Source: Leptasterias polaris (lineage: Eukaryota; Echinodermata; Asteroidea; Forcipulatida; Asteriidae). Taken from it: 64,000 nt of DNA. The notes below the pieces were generated by a model, which worked only from the letters and a program-made list of their open reading frames with translations, had not been told where the DNA came from and searched no databases. The stretch is from assembly GCA_037783415.1 (NCBI GenBank), contig JAZGTN010000007.1:4733501-4797500 (forward strand), read 5' to 3'. The position numbers and the translations under genes are program-made. This document shows positions 1 through 12,444 of this stretch, one piece after another (the first letter of the stretch is position 1; each line of letters starts with the position of its first letter).

Positions 1-75
1 CAAACAAGAAAGTATGGTGTCCGGGTGAAGCCATACGTGGAAGAAACATCTGCAGTGACTACAAGTGTTCTGTGA
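1..75 (+). CDS. possible C-terminal tail of an unidentified gene
   Basis: From base 1 the first frame is open to TGA at 73-75 and reads QTRKYGVRVKPYVEETSAVT then TSVL. The following 200 bases are AT-rich without coding character and contain two AATAAA hexamers, as expected for a 3' UTR. I do not recognise the family. Twenty-four open codons could also arise by chance, so this is a suggestion only. Confidence 0.35.
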   Translation, partial: QTRKYGVRVKPYVEETSAVTTSVL

Positions 76-1455
76 AAATTATCTAGTGTATGACTCTATA
101 GCCAGCAGTTTTCTTCATTTTATTCAACATATTTTTTATTTAGTTTTTAAAAATAACCATGGTATTTTTCAAAAAAAAAAAAAAATAAAAAAAATAAAAA
201 AAAAATAATAATAATTCTTGGCTTTCAAATCTTATTTTTATTTAGTTTTGTGTCTTTTTATGTTTCTTAACATTTATAATAAAGCATATAAAAATAAACA
301 GTGATAATCGAATCAGAAAGCTGATGTTTAAATTTTAATATTAATAACAAAAATTATAGAGTGTTACAAAAAAAAATTATCCAGACTATTAGAAAATGAT
401 ATAAGGCACATGGCTTCTTTAAGCCTCTGTATTTTTTTCCCCAGAATGCTCAGCAGAATGTTCAGTCACATGATTTGATCATCGTGAATTGTGAATTGAA
501 AAAGTGTTTGATGAAACTTGGGCTCTTGGGCCACAGTTATTAGGTTAACTTTTTTTTTTCCTGGCATTTGTTGCTGGCTCTATATTCTTTGTTCCCTTGG
601 TTTTTTTTTTGTTTTTTTTTATCATTGTCTCATCTGTTTTGTATTTTTATTGTCTCGTGAAATATGCCGAATAAATAATAATAATAATAATAATAAGAGA
701 GAACAAATTATATGCACAGCCTATTTACCGCTAGGCTATGAGGGATTGATACCTAAATTGGTTTGATAGTTCTACAAATTTCTCCCATCACCTGTTTAGT
801 AAAAGGTCATAATGAATATTTAATTTGCTATGAATATTAAAATCAGCAGTTATTGTCGAATAGTTTGCATAAACTGAATATTCAGGAGTTTATGAACTAA
901 AACCTGCTTTGCATTATTAGTCAAGTGAAAGGTTCTTTTGGATTATTTCATTAGTACAAGTCATGGGTAAGTTCATGTTCATAAGGGCAATATCGGGCTA
1001 TTATTTCCCTTTTTTGAATCATCCTTCAATGGGGGTATGTTTGTAGCGTCAATAGTTATGATTATGTGGAATTTGGGCTTTTTTCCCTTTTTTGAATCAT
1101 CCTTCAATGGGGTATGTTCATCACATCAGAGGCCACTGTTGCTGGCTTACCCATTCCATAAATCAACAAGTCCTGGTGAATTTTCCAATGCGCATGAACG
1201 ATGACCGACTCATTGGAGTATTGCACATTTACCCGGACACACACACAGCAGGAAAACGAAAACAAAATGGTGTTTATTTTCGACGAAGGTTTTGCGATTT
1301 TCTGACTCCTTTTTAAGGCCTTTAGAATTTTTCAATTTTCCTGTTTTTTGCTGTATATATTCAGTTAACCCATCTTGACAGGTAAGACTAAAATTTAGAG
1401 TAATCGGCCAGATATTGAGGGAGCTAGAGTGGTGGCGTGCTGCGGAATTTTAGCC
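76..1455. other. AT-rich non-coding sequence
   Basis: The stretch contains A-rich runs near 170-215, a TAA microsatellite near 671-697 and T-runs near 548-620. A short direct duplication with a 78-bp offset is present (starts 1007 and 1085, sharing cccttttttgaatcatcc). No gene is recognised. Confidence 0.6.
278..298 (+). promoter_or_regulatory. two AATAAA poly(A) signal candidates
   Basis: AATAAA occurs at 278-283 and 293-298, about 200 bases after the TGA at 73. The region is very A-rich, so chance occurrence is a real alternative. Confidence 0.35.
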
Positions 1456-1640
1456 AAAATGGATGCCGGGCAACTCTGGGACCCCGGTTCGAATCCCACC
1501 ATGTGGATTGGGTTTTCAGTTCCTGCCTGATTGCGTGGGTTTTTCCCTGGAATAATTCTCTGGGGTTTCCTCCCACAACTAAAACGCAAACTTCTTTCAT
1601 TGTCTTCTCTCCATGGGGTTCTTGGCTAGTATAGTATATT
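1425..1640 (+). repeat. tRNA-derived SINE (family A)
   Basis: It has an A-box-like tagagtggtggcg near 1425 and a good Pol III B box GGTTCGAATCCC at 1486-1497. A non-tRNA body and a tail ending in cttggcttcacaacc follow. The mirrored copy lies at 17650-17893, and the same tail recurs at about 25963-26085. Confidence 0.6.
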
Positions 1641-3596
1641 AAGTTTGCTTTTTTGAAAGTCCTTGGCTTCACAACCAGACTTAATAAATGAAATAGAGGG
1701 TGGTGGGTTTGAAAGTGCAAATACTGCTTTGTTTGTGTGGCTCTTCTGTAGATTTACAAGTTTGTGATGCTATACATGTATCTTTAAGCCTGTAATTTGG
1801 GTGTCCAAGAATTCTGCGCTTATGGCCCATAGAATTGTATGCTTTATAGGGCACTGCAAGTGCAGAATTTCACTGCAAGCAGAGCCATGAAATTGGACCC
1901 AGGTCTTTCCATTAAGTGGTCAACTGCTCTCAGGCTAAGTGGGCTGGCTGCCCATCGCTATCCTTTAATATCTGATAGAATCTGGTAGATAATGCTACTA
2001 ATAAGTGTACTAATAAGGCCTAAATTCAAATGATGTAGTTGTAAAAAACAGCAGTACAATTTGATATCATTTCATTCAAATTATTTAGATGTTAAGAAAC
2101 ACTGCACTTTACATCTGTTTGGTTTCATAAGGTTGCCCCAACATGACATTGAAATCACCCATTGAGGCTGGACACTGTTCTAAGCAGTCCATCTCTCTTT
2201 AACACTTTGCCTGATAGAGTCAGACAGGCACAACTCATCAAGTCATCACAGTAGTGAATGAACAAATGAATGAATGATTGGTTTCATTATATGCACATGT
2301 TAAAGCCAAAACTATTCACACTTCTATCATTTCCATTTTGTCAATGTTGTATAAAGTGAAATTGAAAGAAATCTGTGCTCATACATATTTAAGAGACAAC
2401 AGCTTATAATATTACTCACATTGTTGGGGTTGGAGTTGGGTTCGATGCATACAAATTCTTTGATTCTTGTGCCTTGCAAGGCAAGTTAAGAAGAATGGAT
2501 TCAAACATAATGTTTTAGAAGCATCACTACATTCCAAACAGATTTCAGGTTTACAAATTTCATCGGTCTATTGTTCTTGAATATCATTGAATTTGACCAT
2601 TATGTACAAGCAATCAAATGTTGGCTTTACAAATTAACTGATACAGGAATGAATTTTTATTGTGTGATCAACAGACAATAGCAACTGAAACTACAGTTCC
2701 AACCTACAGCATAAATGTCATCCTTACAACAAGAGGGACTGAAACACTCAACTCAAGATAGTGAAACAACTGCATGCAAGACAAGGTAACTGTGGTTCTT
2801 TTAAAAGACCTGGATTGGATAGTTATTTTCCACTGTGATGTATTTTATTATAAGGCCTTACCATCAGGGGTATGTCCATGTATACCTTAATTTCCTGCGG
2901 ATAAGTCGCTCAGCGCATAAGGCGCAGTGCCTCAAATTACTAAATAAGATTCAAGGGTTTACAGATAGGGCGCACCACCGTAAAAGGCGCACAATATCTT
3001 TCACACTAGACACGCTCGCTGAGTCCATTACTGCTTGTACATCAACACATACATGGGTCATTGTGGTTCATTACTATTTTTTCCATGTTCGTTTTAAAGA
3101 TTTTTTCTAAAACCCTAGCTTTACAGATTTTCGTTTTACACAACGAGCGCGCGCAGATGCACGTTTTCCCAACGTTTCCCAATGAATTTGGATGCTAGTC
3201 TTTGCTATCTCGCTTTTTTTAATACTACAATACATGCAAGAACCAACAAACGCTAGAGGGCGCTTTCTTAATGCTTTCACATTAGAAACATACACCCTCT
3301 GTTGGCGAAATTCACGATAACATACAAAACGACTTGTTTAATAAAGACTATATCAGTCATGTGATATAGCAGTGTTCTGTGTTTGCAGCATTGATTGTCG
3401 CTCATTCGCGACGATATTGTTACATATTGTGGGCAGCAGCATAACCAGTGACTTCGTTCTTTGGTAAGTTTCGTCAAAAATGTTAACAGGTGTAGGTCAA
3501 TTTTAAGAAAAATGTGACATGTAGAATTACCCTGGACGAAATAAAGGAACTATTTTGCAGTATAAATCTAAGATTTCACATTGTATTCATCACAAG

Positions 3597-3671
3597 GCTT
3601 ACTATCTCCGAAGACATCTACCTGTAAACAAGTAGATGTCCAAGAGAGGAGATGCACTCTCCAGTAAAAAG
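3597..3671 (+). other. exon-like cassette 1 (left arm)
   Basis: It begins after an AG, ends with AAAAAG|GTAAGT, and in one frame reads LTISEDIYL, stop, TSRCPREEMHSPVK. The mirrored right-arm copy (15107-15182) has Ser instead of the stop. Function is unknown. Confidence 0.4.
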
Positions 3672-4045
3672 GTAAGTTCCCCAATAATGAAAGAACAAAT
3701 GTTAGCTTTTTGTTATTTAAATGTTGCATGCACTTTGCTAGACTAGTTTGATTCTGAGGACCCACTGATAATCAAGTTCATACCACCACCAATCTTCAAG
3801 AGAACTATCTCAGCCATTTGACGTACCTGTCAATTTACTGTTTCTCATTTTGATTGTAACAATCAAAATAGTCCTGATTTGCAAAAGTTCCTTTAATTGT
3901 TTTTTGTTGTTGTTGGTTTTTGTGTTTATTTTTTCAGTGAAAGTTTATACAAAATCCCCAGCAAAAACAAAGTATTTTTTTTTTAAAGATGTGTTATGTG
4001 TTTAATCACTCATGTTGCAAAGTGTACATTTTGTTTGTGTTGCAG

Positions 4046-4117
4046 GGGTGCTTAAAATTTCCAAAGAGATCCACCTGTCAACAAGTAAAAGCCAAGAGCT
4101 GTACTCTCCAGTGAAAG
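4046..4117 (+). other. exon-like cassette 2 (left arm)
   Basis: It is flanked by TGTTGCAG and GTAAAT and, in one frame, reads LKISKEIHLSTSKSQELYSP and VK. It is clearly related to cassette 1 (I..EI/DIYLSTS...SPVK), and the downstream intron-like sequence is homologous too. Confidence 0.4.
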
Positions 4118-4287
4118 GTAAATATAACAAAATATAAAAGCCATTTAGCTTTTGGTTATTAAAATATTGTGTGCCACTTGGTAGATTAGTTTGATTCTGA
4201 GGACTCACTGCTAATACAGTTCATACCAACACCAATCCTCAGGACTGTTTTAGGCATTTGACATTCCTCTCAAATCACTGTTGCTTA

Positions 4288-4578
4288 CACCCTGTTCAGA
4301 CAGGCGCTCTAGAGTCGCGCCGAACCAAAAGTACATGAAAAGTTCGACGTCTGAAACAGTTAGGAGCGACTGGACGAGCTAGAAGTCAAAAGATCGACTG
4401 TTGCAGTTGACTCTGGAGCGCCTTGGTTTCAGACGTCGATCTTGTCATGAGCGGAACCTAATGTAAATGTTTTGTTTAAGTTCGACTGTCTGAAACCAAA
4501 ATTTAATTGGGTCGACCTAGAGTCGCTCCTAATCTATTTGGTTCGGCGCGACTCTAGAGCGTCTGTCTGAACCGGGTG
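4288..4578. mobile_element. PIF/Harbinger-type MITE, TTA target duplication
   Basis: The 291-bp element has TIRs of about 43 bp (caccctgttcagacaggcgc at the left, mirrored at the right with few changes) and is flanked by TTA at 4285-4287 and 4579-4581. The right palindrome arm (about 14690-14720) has the uninterrupted site with one TTA, confirming both the boundaries and an insertion after the arms formed. Confidence 0.85.
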
Positions 4579-5170
4579 TTACTTTGATTGTAGGAATCAA
4601 AATAATCCTCAGTATGTGGACTGGTCTTCGGTTCCCCAAGAAGCCTAATATGCCTTTGGACCATAGGCCAAATGTCAATGTCACTATGACTAAAACAAAA
4701 GACACTCAACAAAAAATATCAACTCCAATTTAGTGTGTGGAATGGTCTTCAGATTCCCTGCAAGCCTTTGTTTTTGGACTTCTAGGTAAAATGTTGAGGT
4801 CATTACAACTATAACTCATGAAGGACTTGGCATATTATCTCCAAACTTTGTGTGTGGATTGGTCTTGGGGTCCCCCGAAAACAATAATTTTTCGTGTAGT
4901 TTTAGACGTTTATTGCAAAACACACGGGACCTACAGCTTTACATCCCATCCGAAGAAAGAAACAATAATAGCTTGACTTTTAAAACATCATTCGAACCAT
5001 ATGCTTTTCATAACAAACAGTTTCAAACGCTTTTCATAGACCAACTCGCCCGATCCAAGGCAACGTGTCCCCTTAATGGGTGATTCATTCTTGGGAAACA
5101 AAATCCAAAAACCTAAACATTTTGAATGAATACTTTTGAAATTAAAAGTGTAACAGTTTGGGTCTGAAGA

Positions 5171-6064
5171 CAGGGGCGGATCCTGGATTTTTTAAACCGG
5201 GGGGCACAACGGCGCAACCATGATTTTGTATTAGAGGGTAAACCAAAAATGGGTTGGGTCCAGGGGCCGGCCTTACGGCCCCTGGTGGGGTCCAGGGGCG
5301 AAGCCCCGGTAGGGGTTCAGAAGCTCTGAGCTTTTTGCGTTTTGAGGGGTGAACAATCAAGCCTCCATGTGCCTAAAACAGAGAAATAGACACACTCTTT
5401 TTGGAAATCAGATCTATATCAATCTTCTTAGTTTACTGGAAAAATTTCTGTAACATTGATGGTGGGGTCGAGAGGCGAGGCCCCGGTGGGGGTCCAGGGG
5501 GCGAAGCCCCTGGAAGCTCCGAGCTTTTAGCATTTTGAGGGGTAACAAAATCAAGCCTCTGTGTGCCTGAAACCGAGAAATAGACACACTTTTTAAGCTC
5601 TTCTTATCCATACCAATCTTCTAATTTTACTCAAAGAAAATGTTAATCCCACAAATCATGCGTTTGGATCTGGTTGCTGCAATATCTGGTTTCATGCATA
5701 TTCATTCAAAAAATATAGTTCAAGCTTCGTGTACATATAGTCTTTACTTGAATGCCAGAACGACATGAAATATACTTTATCCAGGACAAATTGGCACGTC
5801 CGGTTTCAAACGCTTATGTTATCGTGCAAATCTAAGCAATTACAAGTGACATATCATGAAAGATTCATTTTGGCAGAAAGAAACAAATTTGATAGGCATA
5901 GGATGAAAAAGAAATTCATCCTGCCGCTGGGGGAAAAGACACTACACACACTTGTGGCTAATTTTTAAGCAGGCAGATAGTTAACAAAATAAAAATAAAA
6001 ATAATTAACCGGTGGGGCACGTGCGACGTGCCCCCTGGGCCCCCCTCCCCTGGATCCGCGCCTG
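5171..6064. mobile_element. probable non-autonomous hAT-like element
   Basis: The ends are caggggcggatcc and ggatccgcgcctg, a 13-bp TIR with one mismatch. The interior has repeated gtccaggggcgaagcccc-like segments (near 5275-5310 and 5465-5515) and no long coding frame. Flanks share gaaga, but a full 8-bp target duplication is not clear. Confidence 0.6.
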
Positions 6065-6391
6065 GAAGAACTTGAGAATTGACTTAAGCTGGAAGCTGAA
6101 TCATGTTCCATCCAAAGAAAGAATTAATAATAGCTTGTCTCTCGGTCAAGGACACAAGTGTCAAGACCAGAACTCTGAACCCATACTCTGCTGATCAGAA
6201 ACACCACAGCTTGAGTAAGGTGCGCTGAATCGCTCAGTCATGACACATCGTGTTTTTTAAACTAATAGTTTTCAATTGTGGGATGGGAGTATACAAAACT
6301 GCTGAGGTAATTTGTCTGAATCAACTTTTTTAACTATGGACAATGTTTTTAAAATAAATTGTTGCAAATTGTGCTTTATGTTTGTGTGCAG

Positions 6392-6481
6392 AAGGGCTTA
6401 CCATCTTCAAAGTGATATAACCGTCAACAAGATGTCCAAGATCGGCTTACATAATAAAGGAGCTGCTCTCTCCAGTAACAG
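6392..6481 (+). other. exon-like cassette 3 (left arm)
   Basis: It is flanked by TGTGCAG and GTAAAT. It shares the cttaccatctt, gtcaacaagatgtccaaga and ctctccagtaa blocks with the other cassettes, but has an extra internal stretch of about 15 bases. Confidence 0.35.
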
Positions 6482-8130
6482 GTAAATTCCTTATTAAGAG
6501 TAAATTAATGGTTTTTTTTATGCAATTCGTTCATAGCATTTTGAATTAAAATTGTCTAATCAGTATTCAAACAATCAACAGTTTGGGCCCCTAAAATTTG
6601 AATTGAAAAGCCAGGGTTGAAGTCCAACTGTGGTGTTTTTGGTGAATAAAATTGTTTCCAATATATTACAGCAAGTAGATATAGACTGTGAATCTCAACA
6701 ATGGGTTGTTGTTAAATTCACAAACGACTGTTGGAATTGACAGCAAATCTTCAGAACCCATGTTTAAAGTAGTTTTAAGCTAAACAAAACTTCCGATTCA
6801 GGTTACAAATTAGTTGATAATTTTTTAGGGATTTTACCTAACATGCACACTTTGTGTTCTAATTTGTACTTTCTCAACCATCTTTTAAAGGAAACACTTT
6901 AACGTGTTATATTCAGTTATTTTCAGTTAAAAACTGGTTTTATATCTAGTCTTAAATTTTTGTTTAATTGTTTGCATCTAGAAAGGCATGCCATGCTTCC
7001 TGATGGCACCTCCCATCAACAAAGCAAATGTTGTGAGGTGTGTGATTTAACAGTAAGGAAATCAAAGAGTGTTGAGAGGTTTTAAGACAGTAGTTTAAAC
7101 TCACTAAGGGCTATAGTTCTTGATAATTTTACCAAGACGAAGTTGATGTAAAATTATCAAGAACCATGCCTCAGCATATGTGTAAACCACTTCTTTTTAT
7201 AACCAATTCAACACATTGATTCCCATTTAAAAATCCCTTCAATTTAAAACATTCAGAACCCTGTAGAAGTTGAGAACAAAAGTGGCAGTTTAGCATAAGC
7301 TCAAACTCTGCGTTGAATTTCTATGCATGTGTTGAGCGATGAGTACCTTGTTGTGCACAAATGATTTCCAACCGGCATAAGCCAAATATGTGACATATCA
7401 TCTGAGTGTGCCCTTGGCTTAATTCAGTCAGGTCATGTTTAATCATTCCTACCTGTGTTCATATCGCACATTTAAACATTTTCACATGGTCTCCTCTCAC
7501 CCAATCAGGATGAATAAACTGTCCAGGTATTTTTGAATCAGACACCACAAAAGATGTTTAAAAAACGAATGTTGCTCATTTGAAAATATTGATCATAATG
7601 CAAGCCAATTGGCAATTAGGCCTCATGTCTAAGGTAAGAAGTAATACAATTATTTCTCTTCCATAGATATTTTGTTTTTCCTCTAATTTCCATTTTTTCT
7701 CTTTTAGAAAGTCTAGTTCTCCAATGAGATCTACCCATCCGAAATGTAGATGAGTGTTATCTGCAAATTGCGTATCATCAGCTGAATGTCTTCCCATACG
7801 TAGATGTAGCTGTTCAAGACTAAACTTCTATTTAAACAGTTAGAAGTTTGCATCAAATAAAATGTTTGTTAATGTAAACAGCTAACTGTTAAGATACAAG
7901 TTTAACGTTCAAATTAACTTGTTCTCTATGTAGTAATAAAGTACATATTGTTCTGTTATGTTTGCTTAATAAGAGTCAAAGAAATAAAGAAATAGAAATA
8001 ATGAACCAGTGGTAAAGAAATGTCATTCTTTGAGTCGGAATTTAGTAGAAGATAACCCTATGCAAACTGTGTAAAACGTAAGATAAACGTTTTTAGGGGT
8101 CAAAGGTCAAAAGAAAAAGCACTTAAACCA

Positions 8131-8687
8131 AATGAGCAACCATTAGCAACCCATTAAACAAAATGAGCAACCCATTAAACCAAATGAGCAACCCATTAAA
8201 CTAAATGAGCAACCCATTAGCAACCCATTAAACCAAATGAGCAACCCATTAGCAACCCATTAAGAGCAACCCATTAGCAACCCATTAAACCAAAAGAGCA
8301 ACCCATTAGCAACCCATTAAACCAAAAGAGCAACCCATTAGCAACCCATTAAACCAAAAGAGCAACCATTAGCAACCCATTAAACCAAAAGAGCAACCCA
8401 TTAAACCAAAAGAGCAACCCATTAGCAACCCATTAAACCAAATGAGCAACCCATTAAACCAAAAGAGCAACCCATTAGCAACCCATTAAACCAAAAGAGC
8501 AACCCATTAAACCAAAAGAGCAACCCATTAGCAACCCATTAAACCAAAAGAGCAACCCATTAAACCAAAAGAGCAACCCATTAGCAACCCATTAAACCAA
8601 AAGAGCAACCCATTAGCAACCCATTAAACCAAAAGAGCAACCCATTAGCAACCCATTAAACAACCCATTAAACCAAATGAGCAATCG
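8131..8687. repeat. minisatellite loop of the palindrome
   Basis: It consists of tandem agcaacccattaaaccaaa units, alternating with a short agcaacccatt unit. It occupies nearly the whole spacer between the two arms. No ORF of note is present. Confidence 0.9.
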
Positions 8688-9051
8688 ACTTTTACGTTTT
8701 ATACAGTTTTCTACTCAATTTTGACTCAAAGAATGACATTTCTTTACCACTGGTTTATTATTTCTATTTCTTTATTTCTTTGACTCTTATTAAGCAAACA
8801 TAACAGAACAATATGTACTTTATTACTACATAGAGAACAAGTTAATTTGAACGTTGAACTTGTATCTTAACAGTTAGCTGTTTACATTAACAAACAATTT
8901 ATTTGATGCAAACTTCTAACTGTTTAAATACAAGTTTAAAATTCAAATAATCAGTTTTAACACAAACTTCTAGTGGTTTAAGATACATGATTAACATTAA
9001 AATAATCATTTTTTTAACTCAAACTTCTAATTGTTTAGATACAAGTTTAAC

Positions 9052-9760
9052 AAAAGTGAGGAGGGAAGTGGTAAACAAGTGCAAGGAGGAAAGTAGTAAA
9101 TAAATGCGATGTAAGTGATAAATATAAGCAAGGGGTAAGTGTAAACAAATGCAAGGAGAAAAGTGGTTAAAAAAACAAGGAGGGAAGTGTTAATCAAACA
9201 CAAGGATGAAAGTGGTAAACAAATGCAAGGATGGAAGGAAAATAAACGCAAGGAGGGAAGTGATAAACAATCGCTAGGATGGAAGTGGTAAAAAATAGCA
9301 AGAATAGAAGTGGTAAACAAACGCAAGGAGGGAGAAGGTAAACAAACGCAAGGAGGGAGAAGGTAAACAAACGCAAGGAGGGAAGTGGTAAACAAATGCA
9401 AGAAGGGCAGTGATAAAGACTTTAAGGAGGGAAGTAAAAAAAGCAAGGATGGAAGTGATAAATAACAGCAAGGTGGGAGGTTGTAAACAAATGCAAGGAG
9501 GGATATGATAAACAAGCGCAAGGATGGAAGTGGTAAAAATGCAAGGAGGGAAGTGGTAAATAAGCGCAAGGATGGAAGTGATCAAAAGGTGCAATGAGGG
9601 AAGTGCAAGGAGGGAAGTGGTAAATAAACACAATGAGGGGAGTGGTAAACAAATGCAAGGAGGGAATAGTGGTAAATAAACGCAAGGAAGGTAGTTGTTT
9701 AGTAAACACAAGGATGAAAGTGGTAAATAAACGCAATGAGGGGAGTGGTAATTTGGGAAG
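9052..9760. repeat. 24-bp-type minisatellite
   Basis: It contains about 29 degenerate units of the form gcaaggagggaagtggtaaa plus caaa. The array lies in the right arm between the inner palindrome and unique sequence. The long minus-strand frames here (LLAFVYHFPPC-like) are only the translated repeat. Confidence 0.9.
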
Positions 9761-11256
9761 GACAGGAGGGGAGCAAGATTGTGATGGGTATTGATTCAGT
9801 GTTAAGAGTGGAGGAGGAGAAAAGATGGAGGAATATGTGAAAGGGTGAAGCATCTTATTTTGATTTCAAGATTAGGAACAGCAATTGGAGTGTTCATGGC
9901 TGTAGTTTGACCAAAAATACATGTACTAATGTTATGCCCGAATTCAAAACTTTAAATTAGTAAGCATATTCTCAAAATTGTCAAATATTTGTGTTGTACC
10001 TTATTGCATTGGAGTTTACTTAGAAAATATCATCTTTTACAAAATGGCATTGAATTCAATAAAGGAATAACATTTTACCACAGATTTTAAGTCTCAAATA
10101 AAAGAGTTTACTCCAAGATATGCAACACAGACTCCATATAAATGTATTGCGCAAATCAAAACTATGCTAATTCTCATTCATATCGATGGCCCATGACACA
10201 GAAACATGATCCTAGTGCTTTATATAATAATGCATTTATTGTGTTTTTAAAGCTCACTAAATTTGACATGTGAATTCTTTCAATTGCATTTTTCTTTCTA
10301 TTTTTGATTCAAGAGAATAAAGCCAAAAAGGTGAACCTTAGATTTTTTCTTTGCTTTTGACTATTGAAATAGTTGTATTATTTTGCAAAATACAGTTGCT
10401 TTTTCAGAAAACAATAACAAGCACTACAGAGAAGTGTGTGCATTTCTCGAATGAATATTTGCATAACCTTAAAAATAAATATACACAATGCTAGATATTC
10501 AGGCATGCAACAGCTAGCAGATTGCAGATTGTCAATAAAAGAGTAAATTGCATCACAGCAAGACTTTGCACTGTGTTTTTCAATTTTCAATATGGATGTG
10601 AAACGAACAAATTAGGAAACAATAATAACCTGAAATGTGTTGCCTGCCTGTATATTGTCAATAAATAATTTAATAACTTTGCATGCAACAGCAATTTTCT
10701 TTTCTTTTTTAGTTTTGAAAGGGAAAATGCCAGGCAGAGTATATCTCTGCGGTTTTAAATTTCAAGCAGTATAGTACAGTTAGGAATCAACTATGAGAAA
10801 TTTTGACTGAAACCAGTTGCATGCCTGTATTATTATAAATGAAATTTTTTAAATTCTTATATACTCAGGCATGCATTAAACCAACTCTTGCCCAAAAAGA
10901 GTAAAGTACCAGGCACAGCAATATACTTTGTGCTAAGTTTTTAATTTTCAATGGCAGTACACCTGAAAAACCAAATATGCGGAAATCAGCCGATGACATA
11001 AAAAGTAGCATGCTTGTATATTATTACATTGTAAATAAAATTCATGAAAGTGTAATGTATAAATGCACCAATGCAAGCATTTTAATTAATTTGCTTCTGA
11101 TTTTTGCCAATATCATCCTGGTAAGCTTAGTTTAAAGCAGGGCCACCACGTGCAGGTCCCAGGATACCAGCCCCAACATGCTTATCGAGGTCAGTCAAGA
11201 CCTTCATACTCCTTTCGGCCAGGAGTAGGACCTCACATGCCACGTGCATGTGTCCA
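9761..11256. other. non-coding sequence, right-arm specific
   Basis: It has no counterpart in the left arm. It is AT-rich, with a few related segments near 10620-10660, 10800-10870 and 10980-11060 (shared 'tgcatgcctgtatattat'-like text). No gene is recognised. Confidence 0.5.
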
Positions 11257-11421
11257 GGGGGCGATTTCACCAAACTCTTCGTAACTTAGGACTATAGTCC
11301 TAGGCAATGCTAAGAGATAGGACTAGTCCTAAGTTAGGATGAGTAACTTAAGACTAGTCCTATCTCTTAGCATTGCCTAGGACTAGTCCTAAGTTAGGAA
11401 GAGTTTGGTGAAATCGACCCC
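11257..11421. mobile_element. palindromic MITE
   Basis: The outer arms gatttcaccaaactcttc and gaagagtttggtgaaatc are perfect complements. The interior holds further self-complementary ggactagtcctaagttagg-type copies. The flanking duplication is unclear. Confidence 0.75.
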
Positions 11422-12233
11422 AGGTCCCTTTTCGCAATTAAGTTTGGAATTTCCCGTGATTTTACCACCATTCGATTCCAAACAATTCGAAACGACGTAC
11501 CACCAAATGCTCAAACTTTTTTAGTCAAAGCATAATTGCCAAGATCTCCAGTTTCTCATTTCAAAATACGCATATATGCACTTGCTTGCAATGGTGCAGT
11601 TATTTACAATGTTACTGGTATAGACATACTGTTACTGGTTACTGCATAAAAGCCCACTACAAGACGATAAGTAAAAACATAGTGGCTAATTACTTTATTA
11701 CAAAAACTTACACCAGAATTTACATACTATGTCTTAGTCTTAAACAGCTACATCTACGTATGGGAAGACATTCAGCTGATGATACGCAATTTGCAGATAA
11801 CACTCATCTACATTTCGGATGGGTAGACTTTCTAAAAGGGAAAAAATGGAAATTAGAAGAAAAACAAAATATCTATGGAAGCGAAATAATTGTATTATTT
11901 CTTAACTTAGACATGAGGCCTAATTGCCAATTGGCTTGCATTACGATCAACATTTTCAAATGAGCAACATTCGTTTTTTAAACATCTTTTGTGGTGTGTG
12001 ATTCAAAAATACCTGGACAGTTTAATCATCCTGATTGGGTGAGAGGAGACCATGTGAAAATGTTTAAATGTGCGATATGAACACAGGTAGGAATGATTAA
12101 ACATGACCTAACTGAATTAAGCCAAGGGCACACTCGGATGATTGCGCACAGTGCCCAAATGTCACAGCCCAGTTTAAGTCTATATGTCACATATTTGGCT
12201 TACGCCGGTTGGAAATCATTTGCGCACAACAAG

Positions 12234-12444
12234 GTACTCATCGCTCAACACATGCATAGAAACTTAGATAAACTAAGGACCGAGACTCCAACCTCCCAGA
12301 CCAGACTAACAGCTACTGGCGATCATAGGCCGCACCCTGGCTTAAGTACTACCCTTCCTTAATTTGTATTCATAATATTACTACGCCATCATACGAAAAG
12401 TAGTCTCATAACAGTACTCATCGCTCAACACATGCATAGAAATT
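12234..12444. mobile_element. small insertion between 31-bp direct repeats
   Basis: The stretch 12234-12264 is repeated at 12414-12444 with one mismatch, both beginning gtactcatcgctcaacacat. The 149 bases between them are absent from the left arm, which has a single copy near 7330-7360. It resembles an insertion with a long target duplication, but no poly(A) or TIR is visible. Confidence 0.55.

Larger units (their letters stand above)
1456..8080. repeat. left arm of giant palindrome
   Basis: The reverse complement of this stretch reappears in 8693-17893. Matched blocks seen by eye are 1456-1700 with 17650-17893, 2836-2930 with about 15840-15930, 3110-3480 with 15295-15665, 3570-3850 with 14940-15200, 7010-7330 with 12430-12735, 7560-7805 with 11745-11985 and 7828-8080 with 8693-8933. 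In the 3110-3300 block I see two substitutions and one 3-base indel. The arm carries its own insertions: a MITE at 4288-4578 and a probable hAT at 5171-6064. Confidence 0.93.

Noticed and set aside
7112..7165. Small hairpin gttcttgataatttta / taaaattatcaagaac as a regulatory RNA
   Set aside because: It is a single short inverted repeat inside the palindrome arm, mirrored at 12598-12650. There is no supporting context, so a MITE remnant is as likely.
8131..8687. CRISPR-like direct repeats
   Set aside because: The units are contiguous without unique spacers, and the sequence is clearly animal. The same applies to 59195-59780.
9027..9853. Hydrophobic 140-180 codon frames on the minus strand
   Set aside because: They are translations of the gcaaggagggaagtggtaaa minisatellite, with no start context, splice sites or domain.
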